From Tricholomella constricta (lineage: Eukaryota; Basidiomycota; Agaricomycetes; Agaricales; Lyophyllaceae): a stretch of 64,000 bases of DNA. Below, one piece after another: positions 1 through 11,101 of this stretch (the stretch's first letter is position 1; every line of letters begins with the position of its first letter). Below the pieces are notes generated by a model. It was not told the DNA's origin. It saw only the letters and a program-made list of their open reading frames with translations, and made no database searches. Position numbers and translations under genes: made by a program. The stretch covers positions 1-64,000 of the forward strand of contig JAACJP010000022.1 of NCBI GenBank assembly GCA_013368375.1. The letters are read 5' to 3'.

Positions 1-176
1 ACCTTGAGCGCGGATTTTTGCCATCCTTAGACGGGCTGCATCTCGACATTTGTCGCGGTTCCTGTACCCAAGCTTCAAGTCTCGACAAACGTACAGCAAG
101 ATATTGTAATGTACCTTTGATAATACCTCGTATGCTTGGTGCCATCAGGAATATCGGGTTCACTGTCTGAGCTCAT
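1..176 (-). CDS. 5' end of an unknown gene, runs off the left edge
   Basis: On the minus strand an ATG at 176-174 opens a short acidic exon (residues MSSDSEPDIPDGTKHTR). After a likely intron, another open stretch reads LGYRNRDKCRDAARLRMAKI. That Arg/Lys/Ala-rich pattern resembles the basic helical N-termini of many agaricomycete hypothetical proteins, some near transposons. I could not find one splice pair that joins both stretches in phase: the obvious donor at the end of the acidic exon gives phase 2, while the basic stretch needs phase 0. An alternative join gives LEAWVQEP... in another frame. The rest of the gene lies outside the window, so no function is offered. Confidence 0.3.
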
Positions 177-961
177 GCGTTTGCACAAAGATGATATGTT
201 ATTGTCAGTATATTGGCGATATATATGAACGATTGATGGGCTGCAGAAAGACAACTTACATTCCATTACTATTGGGCAAATCTTGTGCCTCAGCACCCAT
301 ATAAATCTGAGTGTAATAACTATGAAAATGCGTACCAAATGTATCAGACACCATAGGTTCCTCCAGGCTCTTGAAAGTGCGGTTTTCTAAATGTTCGCGA
401 CCGTGTTCGCGACCATTACAATATGTTCGCGACCCAATCTCAATGCTGATAACTGTCGGCTAGATGTTGATCAGATCACTTGATCGTGTTTTCAACACGT
501 GATCAAATTCTGTTGATCACTTTGCATTCATTGTCAATGTATTATATTAATGTTGACCTCCTCCTCCACGTTCGATTACACGTCCACATTCGACTTCAAT
601 ACTCGAGCATTCAAATATTCAAGGTACGCCTATCTATTCAACTGCTTACTTCAATCTCCCTTCTTCCACTTCATGAGCTGCACGGAGAGCCTCACCCATG
701 GGCACACGGCGGTTGATTGTAGTGTTTCTTGTTATATTTTTGGATGTCTCTCCTAACCCAACACTAACCAATTCCTTAGTTCTTCAAGTCTCGCACCAGG
801 ACAACCGTTACGTGCTAATGGAACGAAAGGGGAGTGCAGCCTTGCTTCAGAAGGTCACGAAGGCTGCTTACTTACTGGTGGCATAGACGCGCTCAGGTGC
901 CACATTCTCCCCCTTTTCCCCAACACTTCACGAGATCAGCACTAGCATCAGCATCCTTCCC
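177..961. other. Upstream non-coding region of the KDZ/dioxygenase unit
   Basis: No supportable gene. It contains three copies of a 10-bp motif (393-434) and, at about 465-520, overlapping TTGATCA-type palindromes, including a hairpin-like TGATCGTGTT / AACACGTGATCA arrangement near 481-505. This may be the subterminal zone of the transposon that carries the next two genes. I could not match these motifs to an inverted partner on the right side. Confidence 0.4.
393..434. repeat. Three copies of GTTCGCGACC
   Basis: Exact 10-mers GTTCGCGACC lie at 393-402, 405-414 and 425-434, in the same orientation. Short subterminal repeats of this kind are common transposase-binding sites near DNA transposon ends, and a KDZ transposase gene lies 2.4 kb downstream. 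The link to that element is inference. Confidence 0.7.
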
Positions 962-2652
962 ATGCTCCAGCACGCTATTGACATGGAGGACGGGCAGTTT
1001 TTTGATGGTGAGAGCAGCCACGACGACGGCGTCGAGCTCTCTTCGTCGCGGCCCTTGGCACCGCGTCCCATCTGTCCACTGCCTCGTTCAGGCCCATCAG
1101 GTCCTCAGCGTTCACCATCCCAAGCCGTTGTGTCCGCACCTCCGAAAGGTCTCACGCCCTCATCCAAAGCTGCTGTGTCCGAGCCCGCATCTGAGCCCGT
1201 GTCCGGGCCCCCTACACCCAAAGCCGTCGCGTCCATACCTCCGGAAGGTCTAACACCCCCATCCAAAGCTGCCGCGTCCGAGCCCCCTACGCATCAACAA
1301 GGCATTTCTGAGGCATCTCGAAACAAGGCTCGCTCAAAGGCGCGACGGGCTGCCCATCACAAACTGGGTGCAAATGCCAGGGTTCCCGCTGTCAACTACC
1401 GCCCACGCCATACGCCTGCGTTACGAAGCACAGGTCCCTCCGTGATCCCTGCTGATCTGAATGCTGCGCAACTTCCAGCGGCTTCTGGACGTTGGGTTGG
1501 CAAACGTCTTCGGCCTTCTCGGGCTACTCCTTGGATGCTTGCTGAGTGCAAAGCGGCGGGTTTTAGGGTATTCCCTTGGAACGGTCGGTGCGTATTACTC
1601 CGCCTCCTCCTATGTACTTGGATTGACAGAGCGTATGTAGTGACCCACATGCAATTGTCGACAAGGACGACCGGGGCATTGTCTTTCTGGTGGGCCACCC
1701 GAATGACGATTCATGGCCAGAGGTGGCATCGGCTGCTGAGGAGGCCATAACCCAGGCGCGCTTACGTGGTGAAGAAAAAAAACTCTTCAAAAGCGATCAA
1801 CTGAGCCATCGCCGGGGTAGATTCTTTGCATTAGCATCCGGCGTGTCTCATGGCGGTGGCCAGACGGTAGGAGATTCTGTCTATTTCATATTATACAGTT
1901 TCCTGATCAATGTTCTCCTACAGCAGCCAGGCAATCTGGTCCACAGCACCAAGGTGCGGGCGCTTCTCGACGAGGTATTGGGTGATCCAAGCGTTCAGCG
2001 TATCGCTGGGTTCCAATCCAGTGCGTAAATTCTAGCTTCTCCCTACCCTTCCAATAATTCATTCACCTACTGCTCAGGTGCGTTTGCCTACTACGCGCCG
2101 AAAATTTACAGGGATTATGCGTCCAATCTGGAGGCGCTCTACGTGCACGACCCGCAACTCCAAATCAACTTTCCTCACAGCATATTCCCCGCCATCACGA
2201 TCAACTTCGGACCCGAAACCGTTATGCTCGACCACACAGATCCCGCAAATGTCGCGTATGGGATGTGCCTCCTGACCTCTGGGGGAAATTATGACCCTAC
2301 CAAAGGAGGCCACCTCATCCTTTTCGATCTGGGACTTGTGATTGAGTTTCTGCCAGGGGCAACAATCATGCTTCCTTCAAGTATCCTGCGCCATGGCAAC
2401 TGTCCGATTCAGGGAGGCGAGCGACGCATTTCCATCAGCCAGTATTGTGCGGGAGGACTTTTCCGCTGGGTCAAATACGGGTTTCAGACCTCAGATTCTC
2501 TTGAAGCAAGGAAGGGTGGTAAAGACTTAAAGAGGAAGCTGGAAGGGGATGACAAGGGGAGAACAAAGGAGGCCCTCAACCTTTTTTCAAAAGTTTCCGA
2601 GTTAGATGCTGATCGACGCGCAGCTTTTTGCCGATCGGCGCCTGTCTTTTAA
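962..2652 (+). CDS. TET/JBP-like 2OG-Fe(II) dioxygenase linked to a KDZ transposon
   Basis: Four exons fit in phase (962-1587, 1641-1866, 1924-2020, 2078-2652) and give about 507 residues. Residues 1-190 are Pro/Ser/Ala-rich with near-repeats such as PPKGLTPSSKAA and PPEGLTPPSKAA, then a basic patch (KARSKARRAAHHK). The C-terminal half has the double-stranded beta-helix signature: HTD (His369, Asp371) for iron, a second His in LRHGN (about 422) and the Arg of GERR (about 432-433) that would hold 2-oxoglutarate. Such enzymes oxidise 5-methylcytosine or thymine in DNA; that substrate is inferred from the family, not shown here. The transposase gene starts 179 bp downstream on the same strand. 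The start could lie upstream, because 962 is simply the first ATG of the open exon. A different fungal dioxygenase subfamily is possible. Confidence 0.75.
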
Positions 2653-2831
2653 TCATGCTCAATATCTCCTGTTCCTTGGCAATTCCATTGATTCCACCAG
2701 AATCTGTTGTGCGGCGCGTAGCAATTTGTCTGATCATATTAATTGCAGGCTGTCTTCAACCCTGGGAGCCACCATGTGTACTGAGGTTTTTTAGTCTGAC
2801 GCCAACTTGTAACGCCAAGCCCCCCCCCTCC

Positions 2832-5800
2832 ATGTCGAACGCCAAACGCAACAAGAAAGCTAACCTCCAAATCCGCATACATTCATGTCAGGATGATGAT
2901 CCCTCACGCCTCACTCCACCCCCTCAACCTATCCAGGTACCCCTTACGCGGTATCATGCTCTGCCCAGTGGAAACCTGGGTTGGTCAACCCACTACTCCT
3001 CCATCCACGCCTCCCCTGGTAAACGTGTGCGGTCATCGAGTCCCAGCTTTGAACCACATGCCTGGGAGGACACGCCAGCACCTCATCATTCCGTGGACGT
3101 CACTGACAGTGCTCCTTGGCTCGATCCTGCCTACGCTGAGCACTTGGACGCGACTGTGGTTGCACCACGCCCGCGACGTGCAACGGTAAGTCGCATTCAT
3201 CACCCTCACCTTTGGCTTGCATCCACTTATGTATATGGCCAGGATAACCCGTTGAAATGCTGGATTCCCGATCGTGATAACTTTGTTGCGGAGGACATGC
3301 GCTGGGACGGTAGGGGCGAATACACTGAAGAGCTATGCCCCATGTGTGGGCTACATGAGGCGAAAATCAGATGCGAGGACTGCGAGGGAGGTCAGCTTCT
3401 ATGCTCTGGCTGCACTGTTGCTGGACACCGGCAAAACAGCCTCCACAGGATTAAGGTGTGTATTGTGAATTCGTTTCATCCTTCCTCAGGCCTAAAAGTA
3501 ATTCACAAGGCATGGAACAAAACTTTCTTCGAAAAGGTCACCCTCAAGGACCTCGGACTTCGCATTCAACTGGGCCACCGGGTGGGTGAGGGCTGCTCCA
3601 ATCCAAAGGTTGCCTACGGCGATGATTTTGTTGTCGTGCACGTCAATGGGGTACATGAAGTAGCTGTTGACTTCTGCAACTGTGAGACTGCCCAGCTCTC
3701 CTTTGTCCAGCTTCTTTGTCATCGTTGGTATCCGGCAACTGTCTCCCAGCCCAAGTCTGCTGCCACCTTTGCAGTTTTGAAGCACTTTCATCTCTTGACC
3801 TTCGAGTCGAAGGCATTGTGCTTCGAGTTCTACCATGCGCTCACTCGACTTTCGGACAATACCGGCATTCTGAAAATCAAGGTCTGTTTGACCATTTCTA
3901 CCAGCGATCTAATTGTTAAGGTTCTCGTATAGGATCGCTATTCAGTGTTCATGCGCATGGTTCGGGAGTACCGGCATATCAAGATGCTGAAGCGTTCGGG
4001 GCGAGGCCACGATCCTGCTGGTGCTGCGGGGACAGCCGCTGGAGAGCTGGCAGTTCTCTGCCCAGCGTGTCCTCAGCCTGGTCTCAATCTCCCTTCAGGA
4101 TGGCAGAACGAGCCACCAGAGAAGCGGTGCGTGATTTTCCCCTTGTGGTCTCATTTTTTATAACACCTTACCCTTCCTAGGTGGATTTACCGCTTGTTCC
4201 TTGGAATCGATGCCAACTTTCGCCTTAAGAGGAAGCACGTATCCAACAGCATTGTTGATCCTGCCTTGGGTGATGGCATGTCGTACTTTGTCAAGAGGGA
4301 CGAATTTATCAACTTTCTCAACACATTCGGTACGCTCGTGATTCAAGACGTCAGTTGTTTCACGTACCCTCTCAACTTTGATTACTGATACCAATAGTCC
4401 AGCCCTCTACTTGCTCCAATCACAAAGCTGTCGATGCTGAGCGCTCAGCAAAAGGCCTCGCCGCAACTGGCGTTGGTACAATTGACTGCGCTCGTCATGA
4501 TGTGAAGCGGCCCCAATCAGTAGGTGATCTTCAGCGATCAGAGCGGTACGTGCATTATTTGAGCTGTTCTCTTCGTTGATGACGCTGACGCCACTCAACA
4601 GGTATGTGAACATGGATTACCTGTTCTTTTCTAGCCTTTCGCACCTCTCGCCCTCCGAATCACCCTCCGAGTCTATCGAGCTAATCGTATCATACGATAT
4701 TGCTTGTCAATGGAGCATACACATCTGGAAGCGCATGGAGAAGTACCCAAAACACCTTCACCTGGATGCGGAGGGGCGGCAGCACATAGTTTTCCTTGTT
4801 CCGAAGTTTCACCTTCCTGCTCATGTCATGGCCTGCCAAACGGTCTTCTCCTTCAACTACAATTGGGGCGTTGGACGAACGGACGGCGAGGCCCCAGAAC
4901 GTGGCTGGTCGCATATCAACCCAGTTGCTACAAGTACGCGTGAAATGGGCCCTGGCTCTCATCAAGACACCCTCGATGACCATTTCGGTGACTGGAACTG
5001 GAAGAAGACCACACTCATGGGTACGCACACATACTAGCTACCTAAGCAACCTCTTACAACTAACAAATGCCTCAGGGGTTTCATTGCTACGGAAGATCCA
5101 GAATGCCGTCGCCGAGCGAAGCGAACACGTCTTTCGATACCATCAATTGGAGCAGGGATTAGACGAGGCTGGCGAAGGTGAAGTCGGGGCATGGAAAATT
5201 GAATTGGAGGAATGGCTCCAGGACCACAGTAAGCCAAACCCTTTCGAATCCCGTTTCAAATGTGAGTACCGCATACAGCTTTCTTATGTCGTCTTCTGAA
5301 GAATTGTTCGTTAGCTCTCACTCTGGATGCTGTACGACGCAAGCTGGCTGTTCAGGACGCCAAAGATCTGGCCCACGGAAACGCATACATCCTTCACGAG
5401 ACTGTGTCAGCAAGCCAGCTTATGACAATGGGGCTTGACCTCGAGGAGCATCAGTACGTGTCTCTTCACGACTTGAGCAGAGTTCGCCTTGACTTATCAT
5501 TCTCAAGGCGTCGTCTCGGTATTGACGCGGGTGAATTAACGAGCCACTCGACTGACTACCAGAACACGCGAATACAGGTTCGACGAAATGTTCTCCGCCG
5601 CAAAATCGACGCTTGGATTGAGATCCAGCACCTCTACATGCCGGCGCTGTCCTTACACCGCTCCAAAAATACCAGTGATCAGGACGAGATGGCAGAGAAG
5701 ATTCCACTAATGCTACCCTCCTCATTGAAGCGCCAACTCCCTTGCGACGTGCGTCTACAGGAGATGGAGTGGAGGCTTCGCAAATCCCAGGCCAATGATG

Positions 5801-6551
5801 CACTTGATGAACTGCGAGAAGGGCTACGCCTTCAAGCTTATCTTTACATTGACAAGGACCGCTTCCAGCGCGGGCAGCACCACAACACCCGGTCTCGAAA
5901 CATCATCGATCGTGTCAAGGTCAAGATCAAGGCGGCTTCGTCGAAGTATCGAGTGGCACGGGTGGCTCTGGGACATCTCGCAGGGATACTTTCCGGCACG
6001 GCCAGCTGGGAGGTCTCTTTCCCCGTGCTTGCAGAGGCTGACATCTCACAGCTCTCGGGGGATGGTAGTCAGTCAGAGGGGCATCGCAGCGTTTCCTGGA
6101 TCTGGTCACGATTGGGGGATGGTTCTCAACTGGCCAACAATCAAGGCATGAAGGACGGTTCGTTATCTTATTTCATCTTTTATTGTCTCTATCCTGAAGT
6201 AATTGGTTGTTTTAAGCACTACGTATCGAGTTCTGCAAGAGCAAGGCAAGGGCTGATCGTTGGTCGGAGGAAGTCCAGCTTTTGCTCGAGGAGATGCGTC
6301 GCGTGCTCCAGTTTTTCGAGTCGATGGCTGTCAAATGGGATCGGCGGCCGGCAGCGATGTGTTTCGTGTCGAAGGATAGTGCATCGGTTGAGGCCCTCAG
6401 AGCATACGCCGCTCGTCAAGCATCACAGTACCGCAGGGTGAGGGGCCATTGTCAGCATATCTGGCGGTTTGTACCCGAATACGTAGCGTTAGGCCTAGAT
6501 GTAGAAGATGTAATCCCCCCCGAGCTCAACGGACACGACGATGGCGAATAA
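2832..6551 (+). CDS. KDZ-family transposase with CxC2 cysteine cluster
   Basis: About 1,050 residues over roughly ten exons. Clear introns include 3186-3241, 3883-3931 and 4126-4180. Near residue 130 there is a CxC2 zinc cluster: CPMCG, then CEDC, LLCSGC and HRQNSLHRI. The RNase H-like core follows: GIDANFRLKRK (first Asp), CSNHKA with the GTIDCARHD stretch, VSYDIACQW (second Asp) and GRTDGEAPERGW (Glu). The long helical C-terminus contains RRNVLRRKIDAWIEIQ, PCDVRLQEMEWRL and RADRWSEEVQLLLEEMRRV, and ends with an acidic tail. No internal stop was needed in the model, so it looks intact. It would catalyse excision and insertion of the element. The ATG at 2832 is the first after the upstream stop that leads into the conserved frame. 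Confidence 0.88.
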
Positions 6552-6665
6552 TAGACATTTTTTATTCGCAACGTAAAAATCAGGAAAAGAATTGAATTTA
6601 AATATAAACATTGGTATCCATATCGAGAATGGTCAGTGCGCAAAGGCGGGGAGCCAAGGAGGCCA

Positions 6666-6689
6666 GGGGGGCGGGGGCGGGCGGGCGGG
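6666..6689 (+). other. Potential G-quadruplex tract
   Basis: Runs of six, five, three, three and three G separated by single C bases form a textbook G4 pattern on the plus strand. It lies 115 bp after the KDZ transposase stop. It may be part of the element's subterminal region or 3' UTR. The fold is inferred from the pattern. Confidence 0.7.
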
Positions 6690-6719
6690 CTCGAGGAGTG
6701 TAGTTCGCAGCGAGCACAG

Positions 6720-6755
6720 TGGCGGGAAAGACAAGCATGGCGGGAAGGACAAGCG
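6720..6755. repeat. Two-copy 18-bp tandem repeat
   Basis: Two adjacent near-identical copies of GGCGGGAARGACAAGCRT, separated by one substituted base each, directly precede the inverted repeat at 6779. Confidence 0.6.
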
Positions 6756-6778
6756 TGGCATCATTCAGTTACAGACGA

Positions 6779-6810
6779 GTTTGCAAAGTACAGGACTGCA
6801 CTTTGCAAAC
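6779..6810. repeat. Perfect 11-bp inverted repeat with 10-bp loop
   Basis: GTTTGCAAAGT (6779-6789) and its exact reverse complement ACTTTGCAAAC (6800-6810) flank a 10-base loop. Two more TTTTGCAAA motifs follow at about 6834 and 6871. It could be a subterminal hairpin of the KDZ element or a transcription-end structure. The repeat itself is certain, its role is not. Confidence 0.8.
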
Positions 6811-9419
6811 TGCAGACCTATAGCTATCAGGCAGTTTTGCAAAGCACGTCGACTGTAACTACAGTATATTTTGCAAAAGGGTGCCAGCATCAGGTGGAAA
6901 CGCAAGTGGGGGAAGTGGTGTTTGGCCCGCTATTTAAAGGGTGGCAGCGGCTGACACTGATCGTCAGCCAGGTCTCACTTTGCGTGCTTCGGAACGTGGC
7001 TGACATTGTGCTGAAGCCGTGCCTCGTGGTGCACAGGGGATGGCCGCCTCCATAGTTCGGTGCTTCAGTCATACACAGCGGTCCATCGAGAATAAGCCCT
7101 TAACAGTACTCCATCACTAAAATGTAGTTGCGCGATGAGATTCCGTCTATGGAGGCAGGAGTCTAGCGCCATCATTGAAGTCGTGTTCACTAGTACTCGC
7201 GCAATTGTATGAAACCACGAGATCCATTTTGGAGTTCACCTCGTAGACGCGTCTAGTTAATAAGTATGTATAGCATATAATGAGTGCGCCAAGGTCGGCC
7301 TTGTTGGCACCATGAATGGCTGTCGGAGAGAGCAGAAGTGCAGATGATAGATTACATCCATAAGGCTATGGCCATAAGGGGGTTGTTTTCGGGGATCGAA
7401 TGTCAAGAACTTGGGGTTCCACATACAGGGTAGCTGGAGACTCTTTGACCATCCGAAGTAGAGCATTGGGGCAAATGACCATAGAGATTGATGAGGTTGC
7501 TGAAAATAAAGCAGGAGTATGGACATATTTTGTAAGAGTTTCGCGGAGTTTGAACGTTGTACTGACGTCGCGGACACCTCGAAGCTTGAGGCCTTGAGGA
7601 TTCAATATTCAACGTTCAACGCTCAAGGAACGGATAATCTGGAAAGAAGGACAGGGACACGACAGTCCTGTAACTCGAAGTAATTATGAAGGGTTTACAC
7701 TCGAGATACATCGACCTATACCACTGGACCGTTGTCACACACTAACTTACCTATTGGCATCAAGGCCAAGTCCCACGCACGCACACACCCAAGATTGTGT
7801 CAGCGCCGTCAACTTGACGCCACACTATAAACTGCTCTCATGAAATCTGTCCTTGTCAGTGTCAAAGCTTACTTGGCACGCCATAAAGATCGGAAACAAT
7901 CAAATAATGTCTGACGGAAGGTACAGCGAGGCCAGGTATGTTATCTCCTTTGAATGCAATAGCTCAGATGCTCCACCTGTTACCCTCTGCATCCAGACAA
8001 TGGCGGTGCTTGGCGGTTTTAAATAACGAGGTGCAGATTTAGGAACAATGAAAGCCTCTCTTCAAGCAGCACAGCTCCACTCTCTAGAATCCCCCCAATT
8101 TTGTAACGGCGCTACATTTCGTAATGTCTCCAGGTTCTAAATAACTTTTCCCAAATGGTTTCGCGTAGTACGTGACTCAAACCCGACAGCCTGAGAACGA
8201 CCAAGTTGGAGGTGTGGATCGTCTTTAATACAAGGTGAGTTTTATCTATTTGCTCACAATTGCACGACGTCTGATTTACTTCAACGGACGTGATGAGATG
8301 GGGTTGTGTCGCCACAATCAAAAACAAAGGGCACGATCACCGAGGACCCTGGCTCATGGCGAAATCATGCGCTTCCAATGTTTGCCGAATTGGTTCTTCG
8401 AAGACATCACAACTTGCAGTCTTTCCAAAAGTAGTGATTTGCTATGGTCGGCGCATTTGGTTTATGGGCGGAAGACTCTTGCTATAGATTGTCGACGCAA
8501 TCGTCCTATTGACGAAATAACTCGGTCGGTGACGTCCTTGACACGTTCATGCAGGCACTTGAGGAGATGGGTAGGACGGCTTCGTGTGTAATTCACATAT
8601 TCCTCTACATTCATACCGTGACGTACATGCTCCCAAAGTCCATGGCAACCATGTGAACCCATATGACCTTGCCATTGCACACCCGCCCGATCAATCTCTG
8701 GAAGGCTGCGAGTGGCTCGATCGCAGACGTTCGAACTTATCGCAGGCATTGGGCACCCGGCGAGCTGGCGACTGAGCGGCCATTTAGCCCTTCAAGTTTT
8801 AAGTCCGACGCCTGGAAATTAGGGCAAAAGCTTCGTTAGACTAGGATTCATGGTGTGCTTTACAGTCGTGCTCGAAACAGTTAACGCTCTCAGTAATCAA
8901 TTATCACCAGTTTGGTCACGAAGCGTCGCGGCCAAGTACGTATGAAGCCGGAAGCTGTATGTTCTATTCTACCATCTGAATTAATTTTTGAGCATAGCGC
9001 TCACCGCGAGGAGTTTAAGTAGTCAAGTGATGGACGAAACTCTTTGTAATGTTACATAGGATAGTGACAGAGTTACACGACACGCTTCAAAATATTACCT
9101 TCAGGCCTGGTCCTCTCTCCGAAATCTGCACCGGCTCACTGGGAAAACGCAGAACCAATTAGTAAAATCAAGGTGAAAGAGTGGCCGCGCGACTCACCGT
9201 GCTATCTCGCAAATTCTCTCGTCCACAATGACCGTCTCGTTGTTTCCGAACGATAGCATCAAGCCCACCTGATACACGAGCTCAGCCCCCGAGTCGGTTT
9301 GGCGCTTGCCATGTTAAATAAAACGCACCCCATATCGAGTCTCCAAGACATCCATCAGTCTTCCCACATAGATCAATGGTGCATGAGAAAAACGAATGCT
9401 GGAACCCTAGAAAAACAAC

Positions 9420-10046
9420 CTATTTAGCAACCTGGATAACCCCAACGAATCTGGAAAGATAACGACGGACATCAGGCCATTTCTTACAGAACGCGCGCTG
9501 CTGCTGCTTGTGCCATTCGTCGTCGATGGGCCGCACCACCCATCCCCTATTCGAGTTAACGTCTTGACGTTCAATTTCAGACCTGTTTCGCCGGGAGGAC
9601 GTCGCAAAAACGGAAGGTGCCAGTTCGCCAGGCGAGGGGTATACGGAAGGTAGGCTGGGATGAAATAATCCAGAAGGTTGCGCAGAGTTTCTAGGACGCT
9701 GAGCAGGGAGGCTGTATTCAGAAGGCTGAACAGGGCTGTAACCAGAAGAGTTGTAACCAGAAGGGTTGTAACCAGAAGACCGAACAGAGCTGTAACCAGA
9801 AGATTGAACAGGACTGTAACTAGGAGGCTGAGCAGGGCTGTAACCAGAAGGCTGGACAGGGTTGTAAACAGATCCAGAAGGCTGAGCAGAGTTGTATCCA
9901 GAAGGCTGGCTAGTACCAGATTGGCGAGGCAAAGACGCAGAACGCCTTGCAGCACGACGATTTCGCTTGCGACTCTACAAATTTGATACGTATGAGCGGG
10001 ATGGGAAGTGCGAATTGGCAACGAGACAAACCAAAAATGTGCCCAT
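9420..10046 (-). CDS. Small Pro/Ser/Gly/Tyr-repeat protein, unrecognised
   Basis: Two exons fit in phase: 10046-10032 (MGTFL) and 9974-9420, joined across a 57-bp intron, giving 189 residues. The second exon opens with a strongly basic patch (SRKRNRRAARR) that could be a nuclear signal. About 70 residues of imperfect PSGYSPVQ-type octapeptide repeats follow, then a less repetitive C-terminus with Trp-rich ends (GWVVRPIDDEWHKQQQ and WPDVRRYL). A TATA-like box sits 45 bp upstream of the ATG. The repeat region is a 24-bp minisatellite, so copy number may vary. I do not recognise the family, and the first exon is tiny, so the start is the weakest part. Confidence 0.5.
9711..9930. repeat. 24-bp-unit minisatellite inside the coding exon
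   Basis: Imperfect copies of a unit close to CTGTAACCAGAAGGCTGAGC run across the exon and encode PSGY-type octapeptides on the minus strand. Units differ by substitutions and by whole-codon gains or losses. Confidence 0.75.
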
Positions 10047-10090
10047 TATCCTTGTCAGCAGCCTTCATGCAAAATCTCCCACTCCCCTGG

Positions 10091-10100
10091 CCTTTTATAA
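10091..10100 (-). promoter_or_regulatory. TATA-like box for the PSGY-repeat gene
   Basis: Read on the minus strand the sequence is TTATAAAAGG, a near-canonical TATA box, 45 bp upstream of the proposed ATG at 10046. This spacing supports the chosen start. Confidence 0.5.
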
Positions 10101-11101
10101 CTGTAACCCCCGCGCCTGATAATATATACCATAAGCAGGTAGCCAGGATGAACTACCATGTCTTTGCCTGTTCAGGCGTCCACGCTGTTGTACATCAAGC
10201 AGTCAGAGGCTTCCATAGCGCACAAAGTCAGATTTTACTCGCCAGCATCTCGCTGTGTTCCCACCGCACGGCGAGCCCCACATATTAATCGGGCTCGTAG
10301 GAGAAACGGCAAATAAAAGTCCTCATTGACTCGACTTTTTGCCCACCTGGTGGGGTACAGCAGGTCATCTGGCCCTTCGATCATCATAGAGAAGTTGGAA
10401 CGTACGTGAACAACACATGTTTGCGCCACACTAGCGAACTTAACGCGGCCAATGACCTTCGACGAGTCAACTTGCAAACATAGATGTGCGCTCACAAGAG
10501 GGTCCTTGAGAACAATCTGGAGTCAGAAAGGTATCTGAGTGTTGGACTAGAGGAAACCTCGAGGCACATCGCAAATCACCGTAGGATACAAGGAAAATGA
10601 CAGGACCGTGCGAACCGTGTACAACTATCTGTCGGCAGAGCTTCCGCCGCCGGTAGATCAGTGGAATGGTCATTTAAATCACAAGGCAAGCTTGTAACAT
10701 CAAGGGTGTCCTTGTACTGCGACACGATCTCCGGATGTCCTTGTTCAGTCGACCTTGGCTGCCTGTGATAACCATCCGTTGCCGCGCGGCGAAGTTGACA
10801 CGCAACGCCCACTTACTCGACCCCATCGCATCATCTAAGCCAACGAAAGAAGACATCTAAAATACATTTCATTTCATTAATAGTCAAGGAAAAGCAGCAA
10901 ACGGATCGAAAAGCAAGTCATAGAGTCAACACCAAAACACTGGTGGGGCACTGTTCGTACGATGGTACAGCTAGCATACAGGGAACCCGGGGGCCGAATA
11001 TGTGATGGCGGGCTGAATGTGGTATCGTTGGGCGTAGGTAGTGTGTGTGTGGTGGATCGGCGATCGGAGGGAAAAGGGTATTCGGGGCGTCTGGATGATG
11101 A
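10101..11101 (-). other. Unresolved stretch with candidate exons
   Basis: On the minus strand an ATG at 10856 opens MSSFVGLDDAMGS, and an open stretch at about 10380-10520 reads IVLKDPLVSAHLCLQVDSSK and continues to MIEGPDDLLYPT before a possible donor. These look more protein-like than their surroundings, but no set of splice sites joined them in phase. A broken or poorly modelled small gene is possible. Confidence 0.25.

Larger units (their letters stand above)
962..6551 (+). mobile_element. KDZ (Kyakuja-Dileera-Zisupton) DNA transposon, gene-bearing core
   Basis: This is the minimum extent, covering two same-strand genes 179 bp apart: a TET/JBP-like dioxygenase and a CxC2-type KDZ transposase. 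The pairing of TET/JBP genes with KDZ transposons is established for basidiomycetes. Both frames look intact across many introns, so the copy could be recent or active. Terminal inverted repeats and a target duplication were not found by eye. Candidate subterminal features are the 10-mer triplet at 393-434 on the left, and the G-rich tract, tandem repeat and hairpin at 6666-6810 on the right. Confidence 0.8.
6552..9419. other. Gene-poor stretch after the KDZ gene
   Basis: No supportable coding gene in 2.9 kb. The first 260 bp hold a G-rich tract, a tandem repeat and a hairpin, listed separately. Short open stretches on both strands near 7257-7605 and 8235-8760 lack splice-consistent extension, recognisable motifs or good start contexts. 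They may be decayed sequence or chance. Confidence 0.5.

Noticed and set aside
962..6551. Reading the dioxygenase and transposase as one fused protein
   Set aside because: A clear stop at 2650-2652 and a new start at 2832, with non-coding sequence between them, show two genes.
7257..8760. Overlapping short frames on both strands after the KDZ gene
   Set aside because: No family resemblance, and competing frames are equally open. They were not worth separate entries.
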